Program-made: the position numbers and the translations under genes | From: Timema cristinae | Lineage: Eukaryota > Arthropoda > Insecta > Phasmatodea > Timematidae | NCBI GenBank assembly: GCA_039000515.1 | Contig: JBCFYV010000574.1 | Location: 1-64,000 of the forward strand | Direction: 5' to 3' | Length of the DNA stretch: 64,000 nucleotides | Notes under the pieces: generated by a model | What the model saw: the letters and a program-made list of their open reading frames with translations, nothing else | Database searches by the model: none | Told to the model about the DNA's origin: nothing | In this document: positions 49,080-59,582 of the stretch, piece after piece | How the letters are laid out: each line of letters starts with the position of its first letter | How positions within the stretch are numbered: the stretch's first letter is position 1

Positions 49080-49900
49080 AAATGTCAGAACAAAGTACTT
49101 AGGGAGATTATGAATCGGCCCCTTTTGCGAGGGTAAAGATCCCCCTACTTGTTTAAATTTTTTGGGTTTGAGATCAACAGAGAAATTGTCAAAAGTTAGC
49201 GGTGATAGCGAATTTTTTTTTTGGGTTTTTTGGCCAAAATTCGGTTTTTAACCAGTTGTTTCCCGTGGGATCAAAAGGGTTTACTTGGGTTCATTATGAC
49301 CTCTTTTAGAAGCGTGTTACCATAGGGCTAGAAAAAGGTTTATGTAAGGAAGTTATTACGGGTTTCAATATCCCCAGATCTTTGGGGAGATTTTGTTTTA
49401 TCTACCAAGGCAGTCAATTTTCTCAAAGTGGTCGGGGGGAAAAGTAGAGTTGATATTTTCTTGGAATGTGTCGCCCTCCCCCGGGCGCATTTTGTATTTC
49501 ATTTTAAGCCCTGTTACGGATTTGAACTTTTCTTCTGATCTTCGATTGAAAACACCCTGCTCGCCGAACGGGAGTTTTTAAAGTGCGCATGCCCGGGGGC
49601 ATTAAACCGCAGACGCACGGGTTTCAACTCCCGAACCTAGAATACGGCCTTGTCATTGCGCCTGTACTACGGGCATCGCATCTAAACCCCTGGGGACAAC
49701 TTCGGGCCTTTCGGGTTCTGACAACCGTGCGCCCCGCGACCCTGCGCATGAGATGTTTTCGGGTAGAAGACTGGGTCACGTACAGAGACAGTGTAATCGG
49801 GAAACTTAAGGGCGGCCTATCGTGGCCCGGGTCGTGCCCACTTGTATTAAACCACATGCTCCTATCCTGTAGTTCAGACCCGGGTTGCCCAAAAGGTTTG
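49080..49900 (+). pseudogene. gag: Gypsy gag region with zinc knuckle
   Basis: The frame is broken repeatedly. The clearest evidence is a CCHC zinc-knuckle remnant at 49754-49794, where a cysteine codon pair, then LGH, then VQRQC can be read on either side of a one-base shift. It lies immediately upstream of the protease active site, where a gag nucleocapsid should be. The capsid part to its left is too noisy for motif-level recognition. The product would be the structural protein that packages element RNA in the cytoplasm. Confidence 0.55.
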
Positions 49901-49904
49901 TTTG

Positions 49905-52720
49905 TCTTTTAGATACTGGGCCAGTCACTCATTCATATGCCTGAGTTTTTGCCCATTAGAGGGTAAAACAAAAACGATTATGGTCGATAGGTCCTAAAGT
50001 TTTACGCCGGGGCAAATGGGAGCTATTTTTGGTCGTTTGTAAAGTAGGCCTCTTTAAGATAAAAATTTTTTCCCGGGAAACGTCCATTCTTTGTTTTTTG
50101 CCGAACTTCCCTTTGACGTTTTTTAGGGATGATTTTCATGTTCGAGACTGGAGTAAAACTTGACCTGAGACGTTGGGAAATATCTTTTAGTTTTGAACTG
50201 TTTGTTTATTCCTTTTTGGGTTTTGGGGGCCCTCCTCGCAGGTTGTTCCCCATTGTCGAGGCGTGAAGCGATGATCGTTTGATAGTCGATTCCCTGACGT
50301 CATACTGACAATGGGGCAAAGTGCGACATTTTGCGACGACATTGTGGCGAGGCCCAAATTTCCCCTGTTAATCGGCCCTACTCCTGTGACCCCCCAAACT
50401 CGAGATTTTTTAAAATCTTATCATGGACTTGGAACGAAAGGGGGTTTTTTCCCCTCAAATCCCCTTACCAAGTCCTGCTTTCATTATTCCCAGGAAAGGT
50501 CATGGGCACCCGCTTGTTGCGTTTATAGAAATTAATAAAAAATAGTGTTCGCCCATACCCCCCCCGCATAGGTCCGCCTTCCAACATTTGGCGGAGCCAA
50601 TATTACAGCTTGATTGACCTTAATGCGCTTTCTGAAATGTGCTCTCTCAGACGTTAAGAATTTACCGCTTTTTTCACCCCCTGGCAAGTCTACGAATTAA
50701 CCGAGTGCCGTTGGGATAAGTTGCGGGGGGAAAAGCGTTGAGTTTCTTGACCATTTTTTGGCGGACCTGAAATACAAATTCGTGTTTAATACTTGATGTA
50801 TCTGGTTTACAGCAAATTTTTTAAATGACCATTTGCGTATGTTGGGGTAGTGTTGAGGCCTGGGGAGGCTGGGTTGAGGGAACCGGAAAAAGTCACATGG
50901 CAAAAGAGATCTATCCCCATATCTTGGCTTATCATTTTGAGGGTAACCTGCTGTTGACCCGGATGGGGTTTAAAAAGCCTATCTTGGATTTTCCCGCCCC
51001 AAAAAAAAATAAAAGGGGGGTTCGGTTTCTAGGTAGTGGCCTACTACGCTAGGTTCATCCCCAACTTCTCTGACTTTGCCAACCCCCCTTTAATCCTTGA
51101 AAAAAAAGGGGGCCCCTTTATTTGGGGTTCGCCCAACGCAGGTTTTGTGCGCTTAAGCGCCACCTGTGTCGCCAGCCGGCTACGATTCCTGATTTCTTGC
51201 CTTTTAATAAAGTTGATGCCTCCTCTTAGCGAGGGGCGGGTTTTCCCCCAAAAAGACTTCCCGGGGAAGGTAGGGGGGGGGCCTGTAGTTTCGCCAGCGA
51301 ACTTTGAGCCCTCCGAAAGAAATACTATATGAAAAGGAAGTCTCAGCTGTATCTTCGGATCGACAGTTCGCTGACTATCTAGAGCTTTGCTTTTAGTTGT
51401 ACATGACAACATGGCCCTCAGCTGGATGTGGAACACCCAAACAACTAGGGGGAAAATTTGGGCGGTGGGTTTGGAAGCTATCCAGGTTTTTAAATTTATA
51501 CCCAATCACGTTGCTGGGAAGCTTAAGTTGCGCTGACGCTTTGTCTAGGGTGTGTGAGGGTAAAGGGAACCTGTAGGGAATGTAAGGAATGGATCTTATT
51601 TGTTTTCCTACGTTCCCAATCCTTTTCTCAATCAAAGACCTCGTTGATGGATCCGTTTTGCGAAGATCGTTGACAATCAAGCGTGGAGAGAGGTTGGGAA
51701 CTCGGATTTTTAAAGACCTCTTGTAGTTTTTTTGTGTCAAGGGAGGATAAGTTTTTTTTGCCGAGAAACTTAGGCCTATGTTACTTAAAAATTTCCCCGA
51801 CTCCCCTTTTTTGGCGGCCATTGCGTTCCCTTAAGACCGAACGCAGATTTCTAAGGAATTTTTTTGGGCCCTTAATGCCAGAGAAAAGTTAGAGATTGGG
51901 TGCGCAAATGTGGCCCTGTCAATTGGCCCAAAACCGGGGGGGGTAATTCTAAAATGGGTTTCACTCGCGGATTTGAAAAAAACCGTGGGAGAAAGTTTTT
52001 GTTGATTTGTCGGCCCCCTTCCCGCTTACCCCCAAAGGGAACACCTCTATACCGTTGCCATGGACCCTTTCTAAATTGTCATACTCATCCCCCCAAGGAA
52101 CTGAAGGCAAGGACGACGTTTAAAGCTCTGTCAGGCGTGTTTGGGCGATTTTAGGGGCCCAAGGGGCATAGTAAGTGTAATGGACCGGTTTCCGTTCTAA
52201 ACTTTCGGAGAATTTTGTTTTTCGTGGGGGGGGTAAGACACGTTTCCACTAGCCCCTACAACCCATCCCGAACCATGTGAAAGGTTTAATCGTAACCCAA
52301 ACTTGCCTTGACGATCTTTCAACCCGGATCACACCCATGGGACCCGGGGCTTGACGTTTTTAAACATTGCTTTTAACGCCGCTTTCCATGAGTCATCAAA
52401 ACCCCCTCCCTTTCCCCCTTTCCCCCAATAGGGGCCCGAACCACCCATTATTTGTTTAACGGGATTTGACCCCCTTAATGAGCAGGGGGATTGTTTTTAT
52501 GAAAAAAAATGTGAGGGAGTTTTTCTAACCTCCCGAAGTCCAAAGGAAGGGTTTCCGCCCCCTATAACCGAGGCGTATCCCGTCTCATTTAAACTTGGGA
52601 CGTTGTTGTGTTCAAGTGTTTTCCCCTTAGCTCAGCTCGACAAATCTTCGGGGAAGATGGCGTATAAGTGGAGTGGTCCCTGGTCAATTGAAAGATTTCT
52701 TACACTGTTTTTGGTTTGTT
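49905..52720 (+). pseudogene. pol: Gypsy pol: protease, RT, RNase H, integrase (frameshifted)
   Basis: The domains appear in order. Protease: an aspartic active-site DTG at 49912-49920, and a second-loop LGM-type motif near 50121-50135. Reverse transcriptase: an IIPRKGHG-like entry near 50490, FFTPW.VYE near 50667, the YxDD box around 50789-50805 (one base short), and YYARFIPNFSDFANP near 51042-51086. RNase H: HDNMALSW at 51402-51425, ending in a HVAGK block near 51510. Integrase: the cysteine pair of the zinc finger near 51905-51925, the first aspartate near 52003, a second-aspartate region near 52174 where the Asp codon is lost, ERFNRN with the catalytic glutamate at 52279-52281, and HPWDPG near 52332. 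A WSGPW-like tail near 52670 closes the domain. Several shifts fall in homopolymers, so the true copy may be less damaged. Confidence 0.88.
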
Positions 52721-53413
52721 TTTAAAAAAGATCGACCCCTCTTTGACACGTAGAGACATGTAGCCCCCTAAAGGCTGCAGGGAAATGAGTCAATTGACCC
52801 CCTGCTGGTGTCGTTGTTTGCTTAAGCACCTTTTTGATTTAATTTTTCGTTCTTAGTGCATGTTTTTAGGTATTCTTTTGTTGTTATTAATTTATATAAG
52901 GGAAGGGTACCACCCCTGGTATTGTTAGGATAAATTTGTAGTATGTAGGGCCTAGGTATGACTTTGGGAGAAACTTGTTTTGGATGTTTTAATAAAGCGT
53001 GTGTCGGGTCCCAAAGTACAGGGGCAGAACGTTCGCCCCCCCGACGGGAATACCTCTAAGTGGTGTAGCGGCAACCCACCTTTCCTCATTCGTGGAAAGT
53101 CTCGCTAAAAAGAGTTGTGGGTATCTCTGGACTCGTGCTGGTAACAAAGGGCGTGGCGATGAAGCTTCCCTGGGGGGTTAAAGCGGGCCACCTTACGGAT
53201 TTTTCTGTTCCCTGTCAACCCGGGGGACGGTGTGTTTGATGAGGGTGAAAAGTCAACCCCCGGGTCCAGTTATTCTCATCTCCCGAACCTGCATCTGGCC
53301 ACCTAAAAAGGGGCCTCGGAGGGTAACCGGGAGCCGGCCCACCCTTAGTCGGGTGAACTCGGGAAGGCGCCCCCGTGTCTTCACCAAAGGGTAAGGGCGT
53401 CCCCTTTTCTCCC

Positions 53414-53428
53414 CTCCAAGGGGGGGAA
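53414..53428 (+). promoter_or_regulatory. polypurine tract before the 3' LTR
   Basis: AAGGGGGGGAA lies directly against the start of the 3' LTR, the expected site for plus-strand priming. Its position and strand agree with the reading direction of pol. Confidence 0.7.
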
Positions 53429-54676
53429 TTTGAGTTGTTTTACAGACATAATGAAAAAATGGACGATTTGGGTCCCCGATCGGTCCCTTTTTTCTGGGGG
53501 GGATCTCGACTTCATAAACACGGCACTCAACTCCCTCAACATCACGCGGCTTCTGACGCCCGTGCTCGAGGCCCATTAGAGCAAGACCACAATTGAAAAT
53601 CAAAATGGTAACCCCTATGCCCGCGGTTGGTTCGAGTGAAACAAACTCATCCACCGGCGCGTGATTTGAAATTATCACGAGAATAATCGAGAACTCTGTC
53701 GAAACAACGTACCCCCTCCCTTCGTCCCAGGTGATTTCCCGCCGTTGTGAACCGTGATTTATTTTTACAGTATTAAGGTGGACTGTGTATGATGTCCTCA
53801 TTTTCTGCACTCGATTAGGTGAACATTGTCCCTTTGATTTAGCTAGGTGTTGTTCGACGTTTTTAAATTTTGTTTTTGGGTTTTAAAGTTTTAAAAATTT
53901 TAAGTTTCAACTTTTAAAAAAAAAATCATGATTACTAATAGCTTTTTTTCTTGAGACGCAGGATTTGCCTGTCGCCATTATGGTTTATGCGCTCTTTTTT
54001 TTTGTACTTAACGTTTTTTGTCCCCCCTCCCGGGGGGTTGGGGAAATTTAGCATGGCGCCATCTTGGGGCGTAAAGGAATTAGCATGGGGCGCCCTCTTG
54101 GGGCGCTAATTATTTCTGTTTAAAGGAATTATTTCAAAATAGTTTTTGCTTGCTAAAAGTTAAAAATTTTTTTCGATGTATTCTTTTAAATTGTTTTCAA
54201 CCCGGGGGGCCGAGCCCCTGATCCCCGCCATTGGTCATTACAATAATAATAATTTTTATCGAACTAATTGATTGGGATCTATTGTAATGGTTAGTTTAGG
54301 TAATCATTTTCTCTGTCGCGCCCTTTCAATAGCAGTTATTTTAAAACTTCTACTTATGTCAATATAGTGGGCTCGCCAGGTCGTGTAGCCTTAATATTTC
54401 TTTTTATTTAAAATTTCCCGCTAGGTTTGTCGCCTTTGCGGGGCAATTTAATTTTGACTCGTTGGTATTTAAACATTCTGTTTTCTCTTAACGATTGGGG
54501 TCTTGCCCCTTTATTTATTGTTTATTTGGCCCTTATCGGCCAGTCCTCGACTTTCCTAGAGTGCCCGCTCTTGATGTCGCTAGTTTTTTGTAGAATAAAA
54601 AAAAAAATCTCTTGTAACTTACTACCTTTTATTTTTTGTAAAATTTTATCCTACAAACATATAAGGGGGGGTTTTA
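53429..54676 (+). repeat. 3' LTR of the Gypsy element
   Basis: Collinear with the 5' LTR. Its first bases are altered by noise (TTTGAGTTGT instead of TGTGACGTTGT) and it ends GGGGTTTTA. It has two GCGCCATCTTGGGGCG-like motifs at 54065-54115 and AATAAA at 54594-54599. A 185-residue minus-strand frame at 53253-53810 lies mostly inside it and is not a gene. Noise prevents dating by LTR divergence. Confidence 0.9.
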
Positions 54677-56028
54677 AAGGAACAAGGGGGAAAGGGGCAG
54701 TGTTTTTTGATGAGGGAACAAAGGGGAAAGGACAGTGTTTTTTGATGGAGGGAACACGAGGAAAGGGCAGTGTTTTGATGGAGGGAAGACGGGGAAAAGG
54801 GGTTTGGTTTTTTGTGGGGGAAAGAGGAAAGGCGTGTTTTAAGGAGGGAACACGGGAAAGGTTTGTTTTTAGATGGGGGGGGAACCGGAAAAGGCATTTT
54901 TTGAGGGGGGAAACAGGAAAGGGTTTTGTTTTTTGATGGAGGGAACAAGGAAAAGGACATGTTTTAGATGGGGGAACACGAAAAGAATGTTTTTGATGGA
55001 GGGAAACGGGGAAAGGTTTGGTTTTAATGGGGGGGAAAACCCAGGAAGGACAGGTTTTGATGGGGGAACACGGGAAAGGTTTGTTTTAGATGGAGGGGAA
55101 AACGAGGAAAGGCATTTTTAATGGAGGGAAACGGGAAAGGGGACGTGTTTTTGATGGAGGGAACAAGGGAAAAGGGAAGTGTTTTAGTGGGGGGAACACG
55201 AGGAAAGGACAGTGTTTAGATGGGGGGGAAACGAGGAAAGGACAGTTTTTTTGGGGGGAACCGAGGAAAGGCATTTTTTTTGAGGGAGGGAACACGGGGA
55301 AAGGACGTGTTTTAGATGGGGGGAAAAAGAGGAAAGGACATGTTTTTAGTGGGGGAACCGGGGAAAGGCAGTGTTTTAGTGGGGGAACACGGGAAAGGAC
55401 AGGTTTTGATGGAGGAACAAGGAAAGGTTTTTGTTTTTGATGGAGGGAAAGGGGAAAGGGACGTGTTTTGATGGGGGAACCGAGGAAAGGCATGTTTTAG
55501 AGGGAGGAACCAGGAAAGGTTTGTTTTTTAGAGGAGGGGAAAACGAGGAAAGGACAGTTTTTTGTGGAGGGAAAACGAGGAAAGGACAGTGTTTTAGATG
55601 GAGGGAACACGAGGAAAGGACAGTGTTTTAGATGGAGGGAAAACGAGGAAAGGACAGTGTTTTAGATGGAGGGAACACGAGGAAAGGACAGTGTTTTAGA
55701 TGGAGGGGAACACGAGGAAAGGACAGTGTTTTAGATGGACGGAACACGAGGAAAGGTTAGTGTTTTAGATGGAGGGAACACGAGGAAAGGACAGTGTTTT
55801 AGATGGAGGGGAAAACGAGGAAAGGACAGTGTTTTAGATGGAGGGAACACGAGGAAAGGACAGTGTTTTAGATGGAGGGAAAACGAGGAAAGGACAGTGT
55901 TTTAGATGGAGGGAACACGAGGAAAGGACAGTGTTTTAGATGGAGGGAACACGAGGAAAGGACAGTGTTTTAGATGGAGGGAACACAAGAAAAAGGACGT
56001 GTTTTAGATGGAGGGAACACGAGGAAAG
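54677..56028. repeat. 34-bp minisatellite, right part, ~40 copies
   Basis: Same unit as 47190-47442. Copies from 54680 to about 55550 are noisy, whereas copies from 55550 to 56028 are almost identical and read GATGGAGGGAACACGAGGAA then AGGACAGTGTTTTA. The sudden change within one array marks a change in sequence quality. The array is cut in mid-unit by the palindrome at 56029 and its last half-unit resumes at 57698. Confidence 0.95.
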
Positions 56029-57697
56029 TGTAATGTTATTGATTTGCCCCTAAAGAATATGTGAGGGCATTGACAATAATATCGTCCTAATTTTATATAA
56101 CGTATCTTATTTCATTTAAATTATAATCTATTATATGGCGCTTAGAGCAATTCTTCTTCCAAGAAGGTACACGCTACTGTAAGTGACGTCAGAGTGCATC
56201 ACGTTAGTCAAGTCAAGTTGACAATATAAGATTTTTAAATAATAATTCCTATTCTGGAAAGTTCGAATAGAGATTTTAAAAAGTAACTTGAGTCAGTTTC
56301 CGGCTCTCGAAGTTCTAGTGACACCACCGAGAGGTTTTTGTCTTGTATTTTAATTTTTTATAACACGACCTTCTCGAAGCTTCCATGAGTAATGGATATA
56401 TACTAAGAATGGTGCAATGTAAGGACACTGCTCACTACTCTAGTCACTGGGAGTCCAACCCTTCAAGTACTCGGACTGCAAATAGGCCGCGTATATATTT
56501 CATCGACGACATTATCTATTTTCTCTAGAAATAAACCGAGATTTAGAAATAAAAGCATGTCAACATAATAAGTGTGTATTAATTATACAATAGTCAATCA
56601 ACAATAACTCTTTAATTGGCGCTCGATAACGGGGCTATAAATACCAATTATCTCACCACATAAAAATACCACACCATTTTAATTAGTGCTCGACCACGGG
56701 GAAATTATCAGCTAATTAAACGGTATAACTTCAATCGACGCCCAACGCGACGAACCAGATCCATAATTCATCGATCGACGCGGAGAGAGACGTCCAAAAC
56801 ATCATAATTAGCGCCCAACGTAAGCAGTAATATTTCAATAACGCTACGTTGGGCGCTAATTATGATGTTTTGGACGTCTCTCTCCGCGTCGATCGATGAA
56901 TTATGGATCTGTTCGTCGCGTTGGGCGTCGATTGAAGTTATACCGTTTAATTAGCTGATAATTTCCCCGTGGTCGAGCACTAATTAAAATGGTGTGGTAT
57001 TTTTATGTGGTGAGATAATTGGTATTTATAGCCCCGTTATCGAGCGCAATTAAAGAGTTATTGTTGATTGACTATTGTATAATTAATACACACTTATTAT
57101 GTTGACATGCTTTTATTTCTAAATCTCGGTTTATTTCTAGAGAAAATAGATCATGTCGTCGATGAAATATATACGCGGCCTATTTGCAGTCCGAGTACTT
57201 CAAGGGTTGGACTCCCAGTGACTAGTGAGTAGTGACTAGTGACTAGTGACTAGTGACTAGTGACTAGTGAGTAGTGAGCAGTGACTAGTGACTAGTGAGC
57301 AGTGTCCTTACATTGCACCATTCTTTGTATATATCCATTACTCATGGAAAGCTTCGAGAAGGTCGTGTTATAAAAAATTAAAATACAAGACAAAAACCTC
57401 TCGGTGGTGTCACTAGAAGCTTCGAGAACCGGAAACTGACTCAAGTTACTTTTTAAAATCTCTATTCGAACTTTACAGAATAGGAAGTTATTATTTAAAA
57501 ATCTTATATTGTCAACTTGAGTTGACTGGTACACTCTGACGTCACTTACAGTAGCGTGTACCTTCTTGAAGAAGAAGTGCTTCAAGCGCCATGTAATAGA
57601 TTATAATTTAAATGAAATAAGATACATTTATAAAATTAGGACGATATTATTGTCAATGCTCTCACATATTCTTTAACAGCAAATCAATAACATTACA
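56029..57697. mobile_element. 1.67-kb palindromic element with 4-bp target duplication
   Basis: A left arm (56029-56822) and right arm (56845-57697) are reverse complements along nearly their full length, around a 22-bp loop. The ends are TGTAATGTTATTGATTTGC and its complement. AAAG is duplicated at 56025-56028 and 57698-57701, and removing the element plus one AAAG restores a perfect 34-bp repeat unit, so it is a true insertion. No protein-coding capacity is evident. Each arm read inwards has a TATATATTTC box, AATAAA signals and then TGGCGCTCGATAACGGGG, the order of an LTR followed by a primer-binding-site-like sequence. It may be two LTR ends joined head to head, or a foldback DNA transposon (TGTNR ends with 4-bp duplications are known for Ginger elements). 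Confidence 0.9.
57217..57303. repeat. heptamer array GACTAGT in the right arm only
   Basis: About ten copies of GACTAGT and the variants GAGTAGT and GAGCAGT. The matching place in the left arm, 56427-56449, has only two to three copies, so this accounts for most of the length difference between the arms. It expanded after, or during, formation of the palindrome. Confidence 0.92.
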
Positions 57698-57770
57698 AAA
57701 GGACAGTGTTTTTGCAGTTTTTATAACGAAACTTTGATTTTTCCCAAAATATATCAACTATTGCTGTAGT

Positions 57771-57915
57771 AGAAACCTTGAGTTTAACTTTCTTCACATG
57801 ATGTTATCAACATTTGTTGAATATATATCAAGAGCATGGCGGCATTAGATGACAAACTTTTTAAATGAAAAGAAAAAGTTGTCATTAAATTTTAGGACAC
57901 CCTCGACAGATATTC
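57771..57915. repeat. dispersed repeat, copy 2 (partner 45361-45490)
   Basis: Matches the partner over AGAAACCTTGAGTT, TTAGATGACAAACTTTTTAA and CCTCGACAGA. It begins about 55 bp after the remnant of the 34-bp array. The partner is not next to a 34-bp array, so the repeat is independent of it. Confidence 0.75.
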
Positions 57916-58018
57916 AGGAACTGTTGTGGTCACCCTGAGCAGGAAATCTAACGCTGTGCTTCTATTGGAGAAATAATTTCTTTATTTTAGCCAAAAAAAT
58001 TCTATTCTACAAAATGCT

Positions 58019-58697
58019 AAAACATTTACCTTTTGTCACGTCTTGTATATCTCCACCTTAACACGAGAAACATTTACCTTTTGTCACGTCTTGTATAGCC
58101 CCCACCTTAACACCAGAAACATTTACATTTGTCACGTCCTGTAAATCTCCACCTTAACACCAGAAACATTTACCTTTTGTCACGTCCTGTATATCCCACC
58201 TTACACCAGAAACATTTACCTTTTGTCACGTCTTGTATATCTCTACCTTAACACCAGAAACATTTACCTTTTGTCACGTCTTGTATATCCCCACCTTAAC
58301 ACCAGAAACATTTACCTTTTGTCACGTCCTGTATATCCCCACCTTAACACCAGAAACATTTACCTTTTGTCACGTCCTGTATATCCCCACCTTAACACCA
58401 GAAACATTTACCTTTTGTCACGTCCTGTATATCCCCACCTTAACACCAGAAACTTTTACCTTTTGTCACGTCTTGTATATCCCCACCTTAACACCAGAAA
58501 TATTTACCTTTTGTCACATCCTGTATATCCCCACCTTAACACCAGAAACATTTACCTTTTGTCACGTCCTGTATATCACCCACTCTTAACACCAGAAACA
58601 TTTACCTTTTGTCACGTCCTGTACATCCCCACCTTAACACCAGAAACATTTACCTTTTGTCACGTCCTGTATATCCCCACCTTAACACCAGAAACAT
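58019..58697. repeat. minisatellite, 48-bp unit, ~14 copies
   Basis: Clean array with cores CATTTACCTTTTGTCACGTC and CTGTATATCCCCACCTTAAC followed by ACCAGAAA. Units differ at a few fixed positions (CGTC(C/T)TGTA; CCCC/CTCC). With a period divisible by three, plus-strand frames of up to 158 codons stay open (VYPHLNTRNIYLLSRP-type). No independent coding evidence. Confidence 0.96.
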
Positions 58698-59258
58698 GAT
58701 CAAATGAGCTACAATAACAGCAATAACAGTAATAACATGACATTCACATGCCGACTGCAGCGCTCTGTGGTTGAGTGTGTCACTAGCGTTAGACCAGATA
58801 TGTCAGTACTACAATATTATAATCAGAGATTACATCTCCACCTGGTACTCAATCTCTTCCCTTCTTAGTCCGTCCTCTTCCCCCAACCATACCCTTACAC
58901 CCAATTCGATTTGTGCCCCAAGGTGCCCCTACCCCATCTCAGCCTTACCTCCTACTTAGTAAACAACAGAGGGCATTTTCCGGAAAATGTTAATCTCTAT
59001 TTACACGAGAGGGCCCTAAATACCCCGGCCGAGAGCCGCACTTTGTGGGGCCCTGACGGTACCTCCCTGTGATTGGCCGCTGACAGGAATAGAACGTCCG
59101 GTTCCCGAGCGACCAACTTTGCGGTTTGTTGCATCTCGATTGTTCTTTGTCACGACTGTACACAACACGGCAACATCGCTACACTCCAATTTTAGTAAGA
59201 AGGACGGTTTTACGGTCTGAACCTCTTACTTAGTGTTATAGTGTTGTTTTGATAATAT
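58698..59258. other. clean spacer with CCAAT and a TTCCGGAA palindrome
   Basis: A perfect 14-bp palindrome, ATTTTCCGGAAAAT, lies at about 58975-58988. A GATTGGCC (CCAAT type) lies at about 59070-59077 in a CpG-containing stretch. These could belong to a promoter but no TATA or transcript is visible. Confidence 0.35.
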
Positions 59259-59575
59259 ACAGAGTGCCCCAATGAAATATTTACACACTTTGAATGTTAA
59301 TATCAAACATAAAAATGGGAATAAAATAAAATGATATCAAAACTGTTGAAGGCAGAACTTTAGCCCGTGTGTTCAGCGGTTATTATCGGTAAATTCCGCC
59401 AGATAACATCACAACAATGTAAATTAAAATGGTAGAGCCGCGTTTATCGTTTGAGAAACGTAAGGATTGCAAGATTGCGTGACATGTTTGAGGAACAGCT
59501 AGATGTGAACAGGGGACCGTCTAGAAGACCGGGAACAACAACGGGCAATGGAAAGGTTACAAGCACCGGATAGGA
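59259..59575 (+). pseudogene. mariner/Tc1-like transposase remnant with left end
   Basis: After a TA dinucleotide the sequence starts CAGAGTGCCCCAATGAAATA, a form common at ends of Tc1/mariner-type elements. At 59429 an ATG opens MVEPRLSFEKRK, like the N-terminus of insect transposases with the DUF4817-type helix-turn-helix region. After a stop, a shifted frame gives RIARLRDMFEE and GPSRRPGTTTG, like the end of that same helix-turn-helix domain. The middle of the domain is missing, so it is an internally deleted fragment. A 29-bp minisatellite begins 10 bp later and no right end is seen. Confidence 0.6.
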
Positions 59576-59582
59576 GACAATG

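Larger units (their letters stand above)
47443..54676 (+). mobile_element. Ty3/Gypsy-type LTR retrotransposon
   Basis: A complete-length element of about 7.2 kb: two direct LTRs of about 1.24 kb, a gag region with a zinc knuckle, then protease, reverse transcriptase, RNase H and integrase in the order typical of Ty3/Gypsy (Metaviridae-type) elements, and a purine tract before the 3' LTR. There is no sign of an env gene. It sits inside the 34-bp minisatellite, with GAGG on the left and AAGG on the right as a probable 4-bp target duplication, one base being noisy. All coding parts are broken by single-base indels in homopolymer runs. Much of that may be assembly error, so activity cannot be judged. 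Confidence 0.92.

Noticed and set aside
53253..53810. Minus-strand frame of 185 codons
   Set aside because: It lies mostly inside the 3' LTR of the Gypsy element and is antisense to it, with no recognisable domain.
58223..58699. Plus-strand frame of 158 codons
   Set aside because: It is a translation of the 48-bp repeat; the overlapping frame is also open, and there is no sequence beyond the repeat.
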